A stretch of DNA of 64,000 nucleotides from Zizania palustris (Eukaryota; Streptophyta; Magnoliopsida; Poales; Poaceae). The notes below the pieces were generated by a model that saw nothing but the letters and a program-made list of their open reading frames with translations, made no database searches and was not told the DNA's origin. Location: positions 69,691,144-69,755,143 of the forward strand of contig JAAALK010000287.1 of NCBI GenBank assembly GCA_019279435.1. The letters run 5' to 3'. Shown piece by piece: positions 1-10,208 of this stretch (position 1 is the stretch's first letter; each line of letters begins with the position of its first letter). The position numbers and the translations under genes are program-made.

Positions 1-577
1 AATGCAGCTGGTTTTTATTGAGTTTGAACAATCAATGGGAGGCTGCGAACAATCAAGGGCAGACAGGGATGGCGTGGCTGTGGCTTGAGCTATATTCCTC
101 CCTTCTTGTTGTTATAAAAATTACTATGAAATTGTATAAAAGTTTTACGAATTGAATAATTAGTTTTGGATTAGCCATATATTTTTTTCTTCGCCCCTAT
201 AAGGAATATCTCGTTGAATTCACTACTGTACTATCATATGAACTGTGAACACTTCTTAAAGTGGACTTCGTGCGTGTTTCTTTTGAAATTACGTACTCCA
301 TGTTAAGTTTATTCAATTATTCGCATTATCGCTTTCCTTGGGACAAAAAGACTACTAGAAAAAATACACGTGTTTTTAGTGCATACATTATGGCACTGAT
401 GTGTCAATGTCTCATTGGCACGCGGGTTATAACTTATAAGCTCACGTATTATCAGCCTCATAATAGATGACATAGTGTAGAAATGAATAACGTAGCATTA
501 CAAAAAGGATAGAGATTCATTTAAAACCTATGGAATTAATGTTTTCTTATTTGCCTCATGTGCATGTGCATGTGCAG
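1..577. other. Left edge, AT-rich, probable intron or 3' flank
   Basis: No complete gene is visible. An acceptor-like TGCAG at the very start is followed by about 26 open codons ending in TGA near position 90, which could be an alternative last exon of a gene lying mostly to the left. The rest is AT-rich. A pyrimidine-rich stretch just before 577 looks like the end of an intron feeding the exon at 578. This is inference from composition and splice-like signals only. Confidence 0.3.
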
Positions 578-726
578 GAGAATTCATTCTTTCAAAATTC
601 CAAGCACATAACATTCTTGATAAATTTAGTATCAGATTGGATGGGGCGGATCAGCGGGAATATTCCTTAAATATGCTGAATGAGTTTGTCCAAAAAAATT
701 TATTGGATAAGGAAGGCCAGCGTTGA
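578..726 (+). CDS. Possible terminal coding exon of an unidentified gene (partial)
   Basis: A pyrimidine-rich tract and an AG acceptor at 576-577 precede a 149-base open stretch ending at TGA (724-726). The two bases at 578-579 would complete a codon begun in an upstream exon outside the window. The remaining 48 codons give a well-mixed, charged peptide (for example ILDKFSIRLDGADQRE and NEFVQKNLLDKEGQR) with none of the low complexity typical of chance frames. I do not recognise the family and no upstream exon can be assigned with confidence. It could also be a gene fragment moved by a transposon. The call rests on the acceptor signal and residue composition alone. Confidence 0.35.
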
Positions 727-968
727 CCATCATTGTTAATCGCATGTATTTTAGTTGAATACATTCAACTTACGAGGTGACTACAATGGCTCATTTAGGT
801 TTGCTCATCAACCAAATAAAAAATCAAACAACTTCATTCATTCAACCAAACAAAAAATTAGACGGTTTCATCCATTCTACTAAATAATAAAACTAGACAA
901 TTAAATTCTAAAAATGGATGACTATATCTCATCTAACTTTGTCCTCCTATTAAGCAAATCCTTAAGGT

Positions 969-1125
969 AGCGTTTGGTTCAAGAGTTAGGTGCAAGCGAG
1001 CGGTTCCATTCCACTTTACGTGTGTTTAGTTTGGAATTATATAGAACGAAGCGGTACCTAAAAATGAATATTTTTCGTGGATCTGGAATCATCCGCTCCA
1101 AAAAAAATACACCGAACCAAACGGG
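969..1125. repeat. Short MITE-like inverted-repeat element
   Basis: The left end carries CGTTTGGTTC (971-980) and the right end its inverted form GAACCAAACG (1114-1123). Inside these, GAGCGGTTCCATTCC on the left is mirrored by GGAATCATCCGCTC on the right, so the roughly 155-base piece can fold back. This is the layout of hAT- or Harbinger-type MITEs common near grass genes. I could not settle the target duplication, so the superfamily is open. Confidence 0.5.
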
Positions 1126-3700
1126 CTCGCCTCGTACACCTCCAATACCATCTGCTTTCTTCTCATCTCCTTGTCACCATAGTAGGGTCCGATTTTTGAT
1201 AAATAGGACAAGGTATGTAAATCCATATTTTTAATATATGATAAATATAATAAAGAAGGACAGAAACAAGAAAGGGAAAAGGTTAAAGGGCCCACATTCT
1301 GAAAGGCTGTGGCAGGAGGGATTGGGTAGTTCCATATCCTGTCAATTTAGCTTTTGCTTTATCCCACAGCCAGTAGTGACAGAAGGCAGCTTTCCCCCTG
1401 CTCACTCCACCTCTCTTTCCTCACTCTACTCAGTTCACTCATCACACAAAGCTCTTCTTTCTTCTTCTATGGCAAGGTTGGCTGTTGTTAACCAACTCTG
1501 TTATTTTAGTTACCATTGCAGTTTGACGGTAAATAACTGTTTGTCGTTAACCCCTTACTAAAAGTTTGACTAAACCGGTTATTATCTGGTCAGTTTAACA
1601 GTAATATAGCGTTAACGCCAACCACTAACTAACGGTTAACTACCGGTAAGCAAGCACTGTTTCTTTAACCTGGGCCTACCCAGCCTCCGCTCTCATCCAT
1701 CGCAACGAACAAAAGCACAGGGACTGCACATGCCAGAAAACGGGTGGGGCACTGACATCTGGGCCCCACATCTGATGCAGGCCCACATGTAGTGTCAGTA
1801 GCTCGTGCCGTGACAGGTAAGCTGCTCAGACCGCGACGTGATTTTTAGCCCCCAGATCTCACTCACCCTGCCTGTCGTGTCATCTCTCTCCCTCTCACTC
1901 ATGTCGAGCTGAAGCCTCAAGCACCCCATGACTGGAATGGATTTCACCGCAAGCAAGCAAAAGCACAAGGATTGCTGCATCAGGAAGGAATCCCAGTAAA
2001 AATTCTCCCTGGGAGAACATGGCTGGATTGGAAGCCCTGCATGGAGACAATGAACATATGGCTTCTCAAACGAAAAGAAGAAGAAATCTTGTTATCTTAG
2101 CCATCTTAGGTAGATACAGAAGAGAACACAGTTACCCTAGCACCATAAGTCTTTGTAATTCAATTTGAATAAGGATAATTTTCTAGGATAAATGTCTAAA
2201 CTCCACGCAAAATAAACTGCACAAACAAAGACGAACAGGTGCACGTAAATAAGGAGAGAAAAAAAGAAATTTGAATTCAATTCCTGCCGGTATAGTCAAG
2301 TGCATTCCTGCAAGTTAGGCGACCGACCAGCTCGTCTGTGCCGTATGTCTGACAGAGAAATAGCTAGCCAGCTAGGTAAATGAAACGACAGTGTATGTAT
2401 CCTGTTCTCGCATCATCCGTACAAACCCTGGGATTCTTTTGCCGATGTGTTGCGTCCATGGAAGCAAAAGGAATAACCCTTCAATTTTGTCAAAAAAATG
2501 CTTTATTTAAGAAGTTTTATTTTTTTCTATATACTTAGAGACGGATGTATTATATATGAATGCACGGCTGCTCAATGTATGAAATTGTATCTCCCTGATT
2601 TGTTTCGTTCACATGCATCAACTTGTGTTTTCAGAGACGGTGAAATCCAGTTGTACAAGTTTAGAAAAAAATGGTTGGGAAGATGAATTCAGGGCAAAAC
2701 AAAAAGGATAATTCACCGTTGTGAACGTACGGTTAGAAATTACAACGCGATGTAGCACCTGATCGATGTGGCCAGATCATGTTTTTAGCCACCTGTGTGC
2801 CTAGATGCATTCAAACATAGATTGTTAATCAATCAGCACGTGAAAAGTTCACGCTTTCTGTCATCTCGCTCCAGAATGCACATGTGATTACTTTGTCTGA
2901 ATGCTTGTGCATTTCACTACTGTAATTAACCAGGGTATGCGTGCATGCTCAGACATTTTTTACTGTCATCTGCAGAACTACTAATTACTAATCAATCCTA
3001 TGACAAATTGACAGCATGTGTAATTGACCACGTTTTTGAACTTGTCGTGCGTTCGAGTTTACGCAAATTGAGTACATGCATGAGTCAAAGTGGACTAACA
3101 ACATTCAGAATCAGTTTGGATGAGCGTGACTTAGCAACTAAGATTCAGTTTAAGCGTTTCTTATCTTAAATATGGAGATATGCCAAAAGTCTAAACTCAA
3201 ACCAAACCCCCTTTCATTCAAACTGATCGAGGGGCGACTGATCAACTAGTTATATGCAGGAGTATTGCCATGATTCATCTTTTCATAAGCGGGAGACCGA
3301 TGGTTTTTTATCTAGGAGTATCGGATCGACGCTATGGTTCATCTGACGCAAAAGGGAAAGATGACACATTCCTGACTTCTCTCACAACTCTGTTTGGATG
3401 GATTGACTGATCATCTGTTGTACTTGTTCAGAGTGATCGACAGGATGCATCTCCTAGACCACACACACGTACGCTCGTACCACTACTGAATCAGAAGACA
3501 GACACATCCTCTCCATCAGATCGTGTGTATCCCGGGACAAGAAGATAAAGCCAAGAAGGAGAACTGTTCAGGAGTAAGAAGACTTGTCAGTGTTGCCCAA
3601 CATCACACACAAAGCTAGCCATACATAGCCCTGATGCAACGGAAAGCAATGGCAAACGCAAGCAGTGAGCAACTGTTCGTTGAGAGCTCTGCTTACCAGT
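1126..3700. other. Intergenic region without a recognised gene
   Basis: No protein family or RNA gene is recognised here. A pyrimidine-rich stretch (about 1385-1470) leads into an ATG at 1470 with a GT soon after, which resembles the 5' leader and first few codons of a gene, but nothing coherent follows. The open frames at 1238-1561, 2498-2686 and 2945-3169 are unsupported. Confidence 0.3.
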
Positions 3701-4596
3701 AGCCACCATGGCTAACCTATGAGAGTAGCTCAGCTGGTCTAGCTAGTTAAGTGAAGTGAGAGCACGTATACAGACTGGGGCATGCAGTTGGCATCTCCAG
3801 GAATAAGAGTCCCATCATGCAGTGGCAGAATTGGACTCATCTCCATTCGCATCATGGCAGCAAGCAAAGGGGAACAAGCACTACTGGGTGTGATTTGAGG
3901 TTTCATGTATACAACTCTTCTGCAGGGCATCATCTTTTTCCCCCTTTTCAAACAAAAGATCTACTGTACTAATCGATCGATCGATTGCAACATGCATGGC
4001 AGTCTGGCAGACCAACACGCCAATCTTTTCGAACTGCATGCTCTTTTTTGTCATAAAGATGTTATCTTTGGGTGAAATTTTCATGCATACGTGTGCAGAC
4101 AGTAATATTGTTCTTTGGGTTCATCCAGCTAAAATATCCTGCTAAAAACGAAATTATATACCGTATTAATTTACTAGCAAACATTATGGAACACCAGGAG
4201 AAGAATTCAATCTAGAACTTTGGGAGCAGCCCAATACGCAAATTAACTTTGGCGTACTTCCTTTCATCTTGTCACTAAAAATTTGAATTCACGTAGTATC
4301 AAACAAAGAGAAACGACTTGAAAATTAATCGAATACTTTGTAAACAGTCGAGATCTATGAACGGTACATGACAGATTTGTTAGGCGATAAACAAACAAAA
4401 GGGGGAATTTTAGAGATACTAAATAATAGCGCGATTAATAAATAAATATGCATCATGCATGGTAGCCATACCTTCATCGATCGATCCACCGAGCGTGTGA
4501 GGCACAATTCCATCTCGATCGATATCAGATCTACCAGATTATCCATGCATGCATGCACGCGATCGACGCGAGGCCAGATTTGGCCTCTCCCTGCAA

Positions 4597-4617
4597 TTTC
4601 CCACAGCTTTATTGAAC
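4597..4617 (-). ncRNA. miR396-3p: miR396 star strand (3p)
   Basis: The complement begins GTTCAATAAAGCTGTGGGAA (21 nt with a final A). It pairs with the mature strand across the stem with a few mismatches and the usual short 3' overhangs, matching the known monocot miR396 star form. Confidence 0.9.
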
Positions 4618-4687
4618 TGCTAGATCTCGGATTCAAGCCCAAGCGATCTATAGTCGCTATGATCTCTGCAAGCCAAGGGATTTCACG

Positions 4688-4708
4688 CAGTTCAAGAAAG
4701 CTGTGGAA
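4688..4708 (-). ncRNA. miR396-5p: Mature miR396 (5p)
   Basis: The complement of these 21 bases reads TTCCACAGCTTTCTTGAACT plus a final G, the canonical miR396a/b sequence beginning with U as expected for AGO1 loading. It lies on the 5' arm of the minus-strand hairpin. Confidence 0.96.
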
Positions 4709-4875
4709 GATCACAAAGAGGGCCACATGTACAAGCTAGACTGCTAGATATATATGCATCGCTATTTCATGTAGATATCACATAATCGCATTCTTGCTTG
4801 CCGAATCACTGCACCGCCATTTGAGGGTTTATCTGATCATCTGAGGAAAAGAGAGTTTCTGCGATTCGGGAGCTA

Positions 4876-4946
4876 GGGAGAGAGACAGAGAGAGAGAGGG
4901 AGAGAGAGTTGTGTGACGGAGGGGAGAATACTGGAGGTTATTTATA
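4876..4946 (-). promoter_or_regulatory. MIR396 core promoter and CT-rich leader
   Basis: On the minus strand a TATAAATA box occupies 4939-4946. About 30 bases downstream begins a long CT-rich tract (GA on the plus strand, about 4876-4911), a common feature around plant transcription starts. This puts the probable start near 4910 and the hairpin about 190 bases into the transcript. The TATA box and tract are seen directly; the start site is inferred. Confidence 0.7.
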
Positions 4947-4949
4947 GAG

Positions 4950-5453
4950 CTAAGACGAGAAGAGGAAGAAGAAGATGGCGCGTGGGGTTGGTTGGTGGAG
5001 AGGTTAGAGGACCCAAATCCCAAGGAGAATATAGGCCTCCTCATGATCGTTCGTCATCAGCAACTCTTTCTTGTTTCGGCACATCCATGTAATCCGATCG
5101 AGACTAGTGTGATCTACTACTATATATGTTGTGGAGAAATTAATCAAGGTCCTAGCATAATATGATCCCTTTAATTTGTCTCTTAATGAGATATTTGGTT
5201 TCTGTTATAGTACTATACAGATCAGCAGGTTAAAGAAATGAATCAGCTATATTGTGATTAACCATGATAGCTCTAGTTTACAGGCATATTACCTTTAATT
5301 TACATGCACATGCACGCTGATTAGACGATATGATCTGGTTAATCAAAATCTATTATTTATGCACGTATTAAAAAACCAAGAACCAAGTATTTATGAGACA
5401 TATTTTGAATGCTAAAGATTACTCCTTCCATCTTATAAAATCTTTACTTTTAA
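4950..5453. other. Upstream region of MIR396, no gene
   Basis: GA-rich sequence to about 5000, then AT-rich DNA. Any MIR396 upstream control elements should lie here, but I cannot single one out. Confidence 0.3.
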
Positions 5454-5466
5454 AATAAATTTGATA

Positions 5467-5637
5467 GTGAAAGGGATGTGAGTTAGCTGGCACCAAATCT
5501 CCTCAGAACTCCATTGTTAAGCGTGCTCCATTGTTAAGCGTGCTCAGGCGGGCGTACCAGGAGGTCACGTTCACATCCCGACACACCCATGGTCTTTAAA
5601 TAATGTCGGGCTCATGTGGCCTATTTCAAAAAAAAAT
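5467..5637 (+). mobile_element. SINE-like insertion with 5S-rRNA-like segment
   Basis: A roughly 170-base insertion is bounded by a perfect 13-bp direct repeat AATAAATTTGATA (5454-5466 and 5638-5650) and ends in an A-run, the hallmarks of target-primed retrotransposition. It contains CAGAACTCC, a 4-base gap, then GTTAAGCGTGCT and a GGCG-like segment. This follows the order of the internal promoter part of plant 5S rRNA. A 17-base piece, CTCCATTGTTAAGCGTG, is duplicated in tandem. Further on, GTTCACATCCC resembles a B-box. The insertion and its duplication are firm. Derivation from 5S rRNA, as opposed to a tRNA-type SINE, is inference from these matches. Confidence 0.6.
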
Positions 5638-5895
5638 AATAAATTTGATAAATTAATGATAAAACTAAAATACTAATATATCTTTTTAATAAGAAAATAT
5701 TATTATGAAGGGGTAGGTAAAGGGTATATAAGGTATAAATTTATTTTAAATAAAATTAAAAGGCTAGACGCCAATTCATTATCTGAACGTGCGTATGGGT
5801 GACTAAAACTGTTTGGGTGACTAAAACTAACAGTTAGTTTGAATTATTTATTAGTTAGTTAATAATTAGTTGGCTAATAATTAATTCATATATAT
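5638..5895. other. AT-rich sequence between SINE and inverted repeat
   Basis: The flanks of the SINE resemble an older AT-rich MITE-type repeat, but I found no matching second terminus. No gene is seen. Confidence 0.3.
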
Positions 5896-6057
5896 TTGGA
5901 TACTTTGAACTAATACCTGAAAAAAGAGTAAAGAACTATCGTTAGCTTTTAATGGCTAACTATTAATTGGTCCATAAACTAATAATTAGTTTAGTAATTA
6001 GTTAGGTTGTTTAGACGAACTTAACTACTAATAATTAGTTCAAAGTATCAAATAAGA
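5896..6057. repeat. MITE-like AT-rich inverted repeat
   Basis: TTGGATACTTTGAACTAAT near 5896-5914 is mirrored by ATTAGTTCAAAGTATCAAA at 6034-6052. The interval between is rich in TTAGTTAGT and TAATAATTAGT motifs. This is a fold-back element of MITE size. Exact termini and target duplication are uncertain because similar TTAGTTAG words extend to the left. Confidence 0.45.
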
Positions 6058-6960
6058 TCCAAGTCACACGTGTAAACAAAAGGCGTACTTTATAGTTAGG
6101 CGATGCTTGTGCCGATCAATCAGCCATGCTTTGCTGAATTGCTGTGATGTTACATGTGGACTGGAAGTGATGGATGGAGCGGTACAAGCATGTGTGTTAA
6201 TGTGCAGTTGAGGCGACGGAACACTGAATTCTAATGGCAGCGTTGCTTTCCCGTTTGAAGGCACAGAGTGTGATCGCTGAAGGCTGAAGCAGTGGGCTAG
6301 CTAGCTGTAGGCCTTGTCTGCGAGTTTTTTCACTTCCACAAGCCTACAACTATCATTAAAATCTCAAATTTCCTAAATTTTATAGAATTTAATTTTATAT
6401 TATGAAACTCAATTGTCATAAACTCTAAACATAATAAAATAGAATTCAGCTTTGCGGGAAACATCAATTTATTTATCTAAATTTTCAAGAGCTGGCTATT
6501 ACTTTGACCATAGTACATTTCATTTGTGGAGATATTTAATTATTTATTATTCTAACATACAGTTATAGACTCAGATGATATCAGTAACAACTACACTAAT
6601 ACTAAATAATTAAACAGCACACATTTAAACTGACAAATAATTGAATATTGCTCATTTGTGTTGTGACCTATCTATCCATTTGGAGTGAAGTATAACGCCA
6701 ATGGTGTCTTTGCTGATCCTCTGTGCTGCCTGATTGTGATGGATAAATTTTCGGTTCATAATGAGTATGAAAAGGTAGTCTTAAGCATTAAATATAATTT
6801 TGTTACTAGTCTTACACATTGTGCAACTACATTGTAGGAAAAAAATTTCTAAAATGTACCATAAACTTAAGGTATGATTATAAACCATAAAATAATAACT
6901 TTTGTGGGTTTCACTATAAATAGAGCCCACTTTAATGCTACTTTTTGTTTCCTTCCATTT
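6058..6960. other. No recognised feature
   Basis: AT-rich intergenic DNA. The short frame at 6064-6264 on the minus strand has no recognisable domain. Confidence 0.3.
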
Positions 6961-6974
6961 GATGAGGACAACAA

Positions 6975-7036
6975 TGGCTTTGTTTATTATAATGCATAAA
7001 CATGGTCATATGCCAATCATTGATGTCCTCATCACC
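6975..7036 (-). pseudogene. Fragment of the element-N coding region
   Basis: This stretch matches 23611-23670 inside retroelement N, with only a handful of differences over about 60 bases. On the minus strand both encode a peptide of the form DEDIN-W-MT-MHYNKQ. It is a small stray relic of the same retroelement family, outside the main nest. Larger homology around it is not obvious. Confidence 0.55.
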
Positions 7037-7100
7037 ATTGTAAACACAACAATAATAAATACTATTTTTCTATTTAAAACAATACCAATGTGGTTGCCCT

Positions 7101-7249
7101 ATAATATCGGAATGGAATATTTGCATGGCTTAACAAGGTATATATATGTGTCGTTTATGCAATATAATTTACCAAGTTAGGAACCATCCAGAGTAAAGGA
7201 TGATATCGGAACGGAATATTTGCCTGGCTTATTGAGGTATACATAAGTG
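7101..7249. repeat. Diverged 50-base direct duplication
   Basis: ATATCGGAATGGAATATTTG with following sequence (7101-7150) recurs with several changes about 98 bases downstream (7200-7249). No coding or mobile-element assignment can be made. Confidence 0.5.
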
Positions 7250-7252
7250 CCT

Positions 7253-8828
7253 GTGCCCTTTTACTACTTTTCATTTCAATGAAAAGCCATGTTATTGTGG
7301 TTTGATGCCTTCTGTCGTCTGAAAAAAGAGAGAGAGAGAGAGTAGCCCATTCTGCCGGGAATGCATGCAGTAATTATAACGGCAGATATATGTCAAGACG
7401 CCAGGGTATTCAATCTCATTTTGATTTGCGTACAAAATTTTTAAAACCCAAATTAAATAATTTTATTATTTCTTATTCTGGTTTGGAAAACATAAGGTTG
7501 TTTATTTGTAAGAGAGCAATATTTACATGACAAGGTAAGCTATGGAAGAAAAAAATAAAAATATCTAAAATTTATAAACGACTTATATTTATAAAGAATT
7601 TGAAAATATTGAAATAATTTATATAAGAAGTCGGAGAGAGTATCTGCTTGTCTTTATCCAAGTCTAGATATTTTTTAACTTTCACAAAAGTAATTTTTTT
7701 AAAATATACAAACTATAAAAAAACCTTAAAACAATTTCTGATTTTTGTCATTAAATTTATTAATTTAAGCCATTAAATATTTTTCATAAATCTCAGCTTT
7801 ATGATATTTTGTTTCAAAGTGGAGCAAAGTCGAAACTCGAAAGAGCAATATATGCAGCGTGTTCCTCCGGCCAATTGAAAAGCCCCAAGTGTAGGAGAAG
7901 ATGCACGCCGGGTCAAACGCAAGAAGAGGAGAGACCTGACATCTTGGAATTACCGTATATGCATGCAATTACAAACGCAGGCGTGCAGAGCACAATTAAT
8001 TAAACATCGAATGCCGATATTTACTGTTGTGCTCCACTCCACGCATGTGAAGTTTGCAGCATCTATTTAGCTGCCTTGCTGGTAATAATGTTCCAAGCTA
8101 ATCTCTATTCCCAACGGTAATCTTCAATCAAACAATCTGAAATTCAACGGCACCACTCTACGTACTGTTTAATTTACAGAACTTGAAATTACGAGAATCA
8201 GATGATTATTAAGAAAAATGAATCAGCTGATTAGAAAGAAAAATCTAGAAAGTTGTTGTTCCACGGTTTTTAAATTCTAATTTATTTATTTTCGAAGCAA
8301 TTCACATCATAATGTAGGGCTTGTATTAATTAAGTTGGAGAAAAAAATAAGATTACAACTCTAGTAAATTGTAATCAAGAGAAAAATATATACAATCACA
8401 CAGACTAACAGCACCCACAACCCAAAAACATCACTAACCAAAAGCAATGTTACTAGTAGGTGAGATCAACTAATGATAAAAAATCTTCAAGATAACGTTT
8501 TTAGGGAGATCACAACACAGAAGATTATATATATATATATAGAGAGAGAGTTTTATCATTTAGAGCTAGAATCTAAATTGTTTGGAAGAACTTTAGCCGC
8601 TAAGCTAATCATATGATACAACAATAAGAAAATACTTTACTTTTAATAATTTTTAGGCAATTCTTGAACAGATTAGTAGCACAGGGAAAATGCATAGATA
8701 TCATTCATTAGTGATGTTAGTTCTAAATTTCAAGCATTTTGATTGGCCAATGTTATATGGTGGACCGATGCATGTTAATTACACATGTATTAGTGAAGCA
8801 AACAAGCTAAAATCATTTTTTATAAATT
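7253..8828. other. AT-rich intergenic DNA with microsatellites
   Basis: No gene is recognised. There is a short AG run near 7325-7343 and a TA run followed by a GA run at 8528-8551. Confidence 0.3.
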
Positions 8829-9171
8829 TTGAGTGCTACAAATGAATTCTTTAGTATTCCTACCGGCAATAGCTCGCGTGGAAAAGAGGAGAGTCGTCTG
8901 GGGGCTTTGGTAAAGAATGGGTTTATTGGCGCGAGGCCGGGCGATGGAAGCGGTGGCAGAACGGTGTCAGCATCATCGCTCAGGCCTCGGGAAGAAGCGG
9001 ACGGAGGGCCGCGATTCTCTCCAATGCCCGGATCAGACGGTGCCTGCTAACTGCGTGGGGAGCACTCCTCCGACTGACCGCCGGAAACAGCAGCAGCCTG
9101 CTTCTGTCAATATACCCCTCATTTTACTTTGTTTCCAACCAAATCCCATGGCCGGCCTGCATGCTTCCTAG
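8829..9171 (+). other. GC-rich island with two overlapping short open frames
   Basis: Composition shifts sharply to GC between AT-rich flanks. Two overlapping frames (73 and 84 codons) are open here, but neither shows a known domain and they differ in phase, so at most one is real. It may be a gene-derived fragment or part of an old mobile element. I do not call a gene. Confidence 0.25.
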
Positions 9172-9574
9172 TTCCGATCAGGTACATGAAAACCCAACGG
9201 TTTTAGCTCATCTTTTATAAAGTCGACGGTATTTTCAGATTTTTGGCTGGTTTTATGTAAACCAGGCTACAATGAAAAGAAGAAATGATTATTCTTATCC
9301 TAAACAAATCATACATAAATATTCAATTACCATCAACAAAAATATAAAAGAGTCTTTCCCATTCTCTACAATGTCTTAACAAGAAGTAAAAATTATTTAA
9401 GCCTAGGGTAGAACAATATATTATAGCTAATTAATAAGAATAAAAACATCTTGAGAGCATAATGTTTTCTGTACAACTCTACTTAACATCATTGTATAAT
9501 AGACCACACAATGAAAAAACTACTAATACAAATGCATTTTAGTATAGAATTCATAATTGTAGAGCTATTTATGC

Positions 9575-9790
9575 AAACTAGTGACCACTCTATCTGCACT
9601 ATAGTGATTGGATGTATGACGTGGGCACACCTAATGGTGCTAGGGTTCGCATCTGATAACCCAATGTACTTCACCTTCCCCTCCACCAATTTCTTGAGCT
9701 CACCAACAGAAATTCTGATGAGAGATTAATCTATCTCAATACTATCACATAAAACTTGATAGTATTGACATCAAAGCAAGTCAAGAAATT
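9575..9790 (-). pseudogene. Aldo-keto reductase fragment
   Basis: Minus-strand translation reads GELKKLVEGKVKYIGLSDAN, then PSTIR-AH--HPIT-VQ-EWSL. This is the conserved stretch of plant NADPH-dependent aldo-keto reductases (auxin-induced PCNT115-like), where EEGKVKYIGLSEAS and HPITAVQ-EWSL are family landmarks. Weak upstream similarity (YYQ-like) continues to about 9790 but is broken by a stop. One residue of the EEGK motif is lost, the frame ends soon after EWSL, and no other exon is seen. It is therefore a short decayed gene fragment, not a functional enzyme. The family match is strong and the boundaries are approximate. Confidence 0.7.
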
Positions 9791-10208
9791 AGCTTCTAAG
9801 GAAAATTAGCCACAAAAGAGAGTTATGATCAAGTGGCAACTGACCTTGGAGCTTGGAACTGTGTGATGATGAGTACAAAAGGTATATTGCCAGTTTGCCA
9901 CTATTATCTTCAAGATTTTGGAAAATGACAATTAATTCTAATGATGCTAATCCTCAATGTAAGTACAAAAAAGGCACCCATTTTCATCCAAAAACCAATC
10001 GATTATCTTTTAATCATATTAAGAGTTATGGTTTACAAACGATTTGTATACCTAGTGCCATGATCATGTTATGAACTTCTATCCACCAAAGTATCCTAAT
10101 GATGTCAATCCTCCAAGTAAGTCAGATATGCCAAAGCCCATTCATATGACCATCCCAGAATATTTGTAGGGTCAATTGCTCACAAAATCTTAATGCTGAA
10201 TTAATATC
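9791..10208. other. No recognised gene
   Basis: The plus-strand frame at 9853-10074 has no recognisable domain. This stretch and 12147 onwards formed one continuous sequence before the CACTA insertion at 10209. Confidence 0.3.

Larger units (their letters stand above)
4581..4725 (-). ncRNA. MIR396: MIR396 precursor hairpin
   Basis: On the minus strand a 145-base stem-loop runs from TGGCC (complement of 4721-4725) to GGCCA (complement of 4581-4585). Its 5' arm holds the complete 21-nt miR396 at 4688-4708. Its 3' arm holds the matching star strand at 4597-4617, and the lower stem below the duplex also pairs. miR396 is a conserved plant microRNA that guides Argonaute to GROWTH-REGULATING FACTOR mRNAs and so limits cell proliferation in leaves and inflorescences. 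The mature and star sequences agree, to my knowledge, with the standard grass forms. A TATA box lies about 210 bases upstream. Open frames across this interval on both strands are by-products of the hairpin. The 3' end of the primary transcript is not defined; it may reach into 3.5-4.5 kb. Confidence 0.95.

Noticed and set aside
1361..1420. MIR156/529-like sequence (TGACAGAAGGCAG, TGCTCACTCC)
   Set aside because: The core differs from miR156 in the middle and no long stem pairs across it.
4355..4739. Overlapping open frames on both strands (123 and 94 codons)
   Set aside because: They span the MIR396 hairpin; the reading frames are by-products of the stem-loop sequence.
5423..5780. Stowaway-type MITE around the SINE
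   Set aside because: A CTCCTTCCATCTTATAAAA-like left end is present, but I could not find a matching right end or TA duplication.
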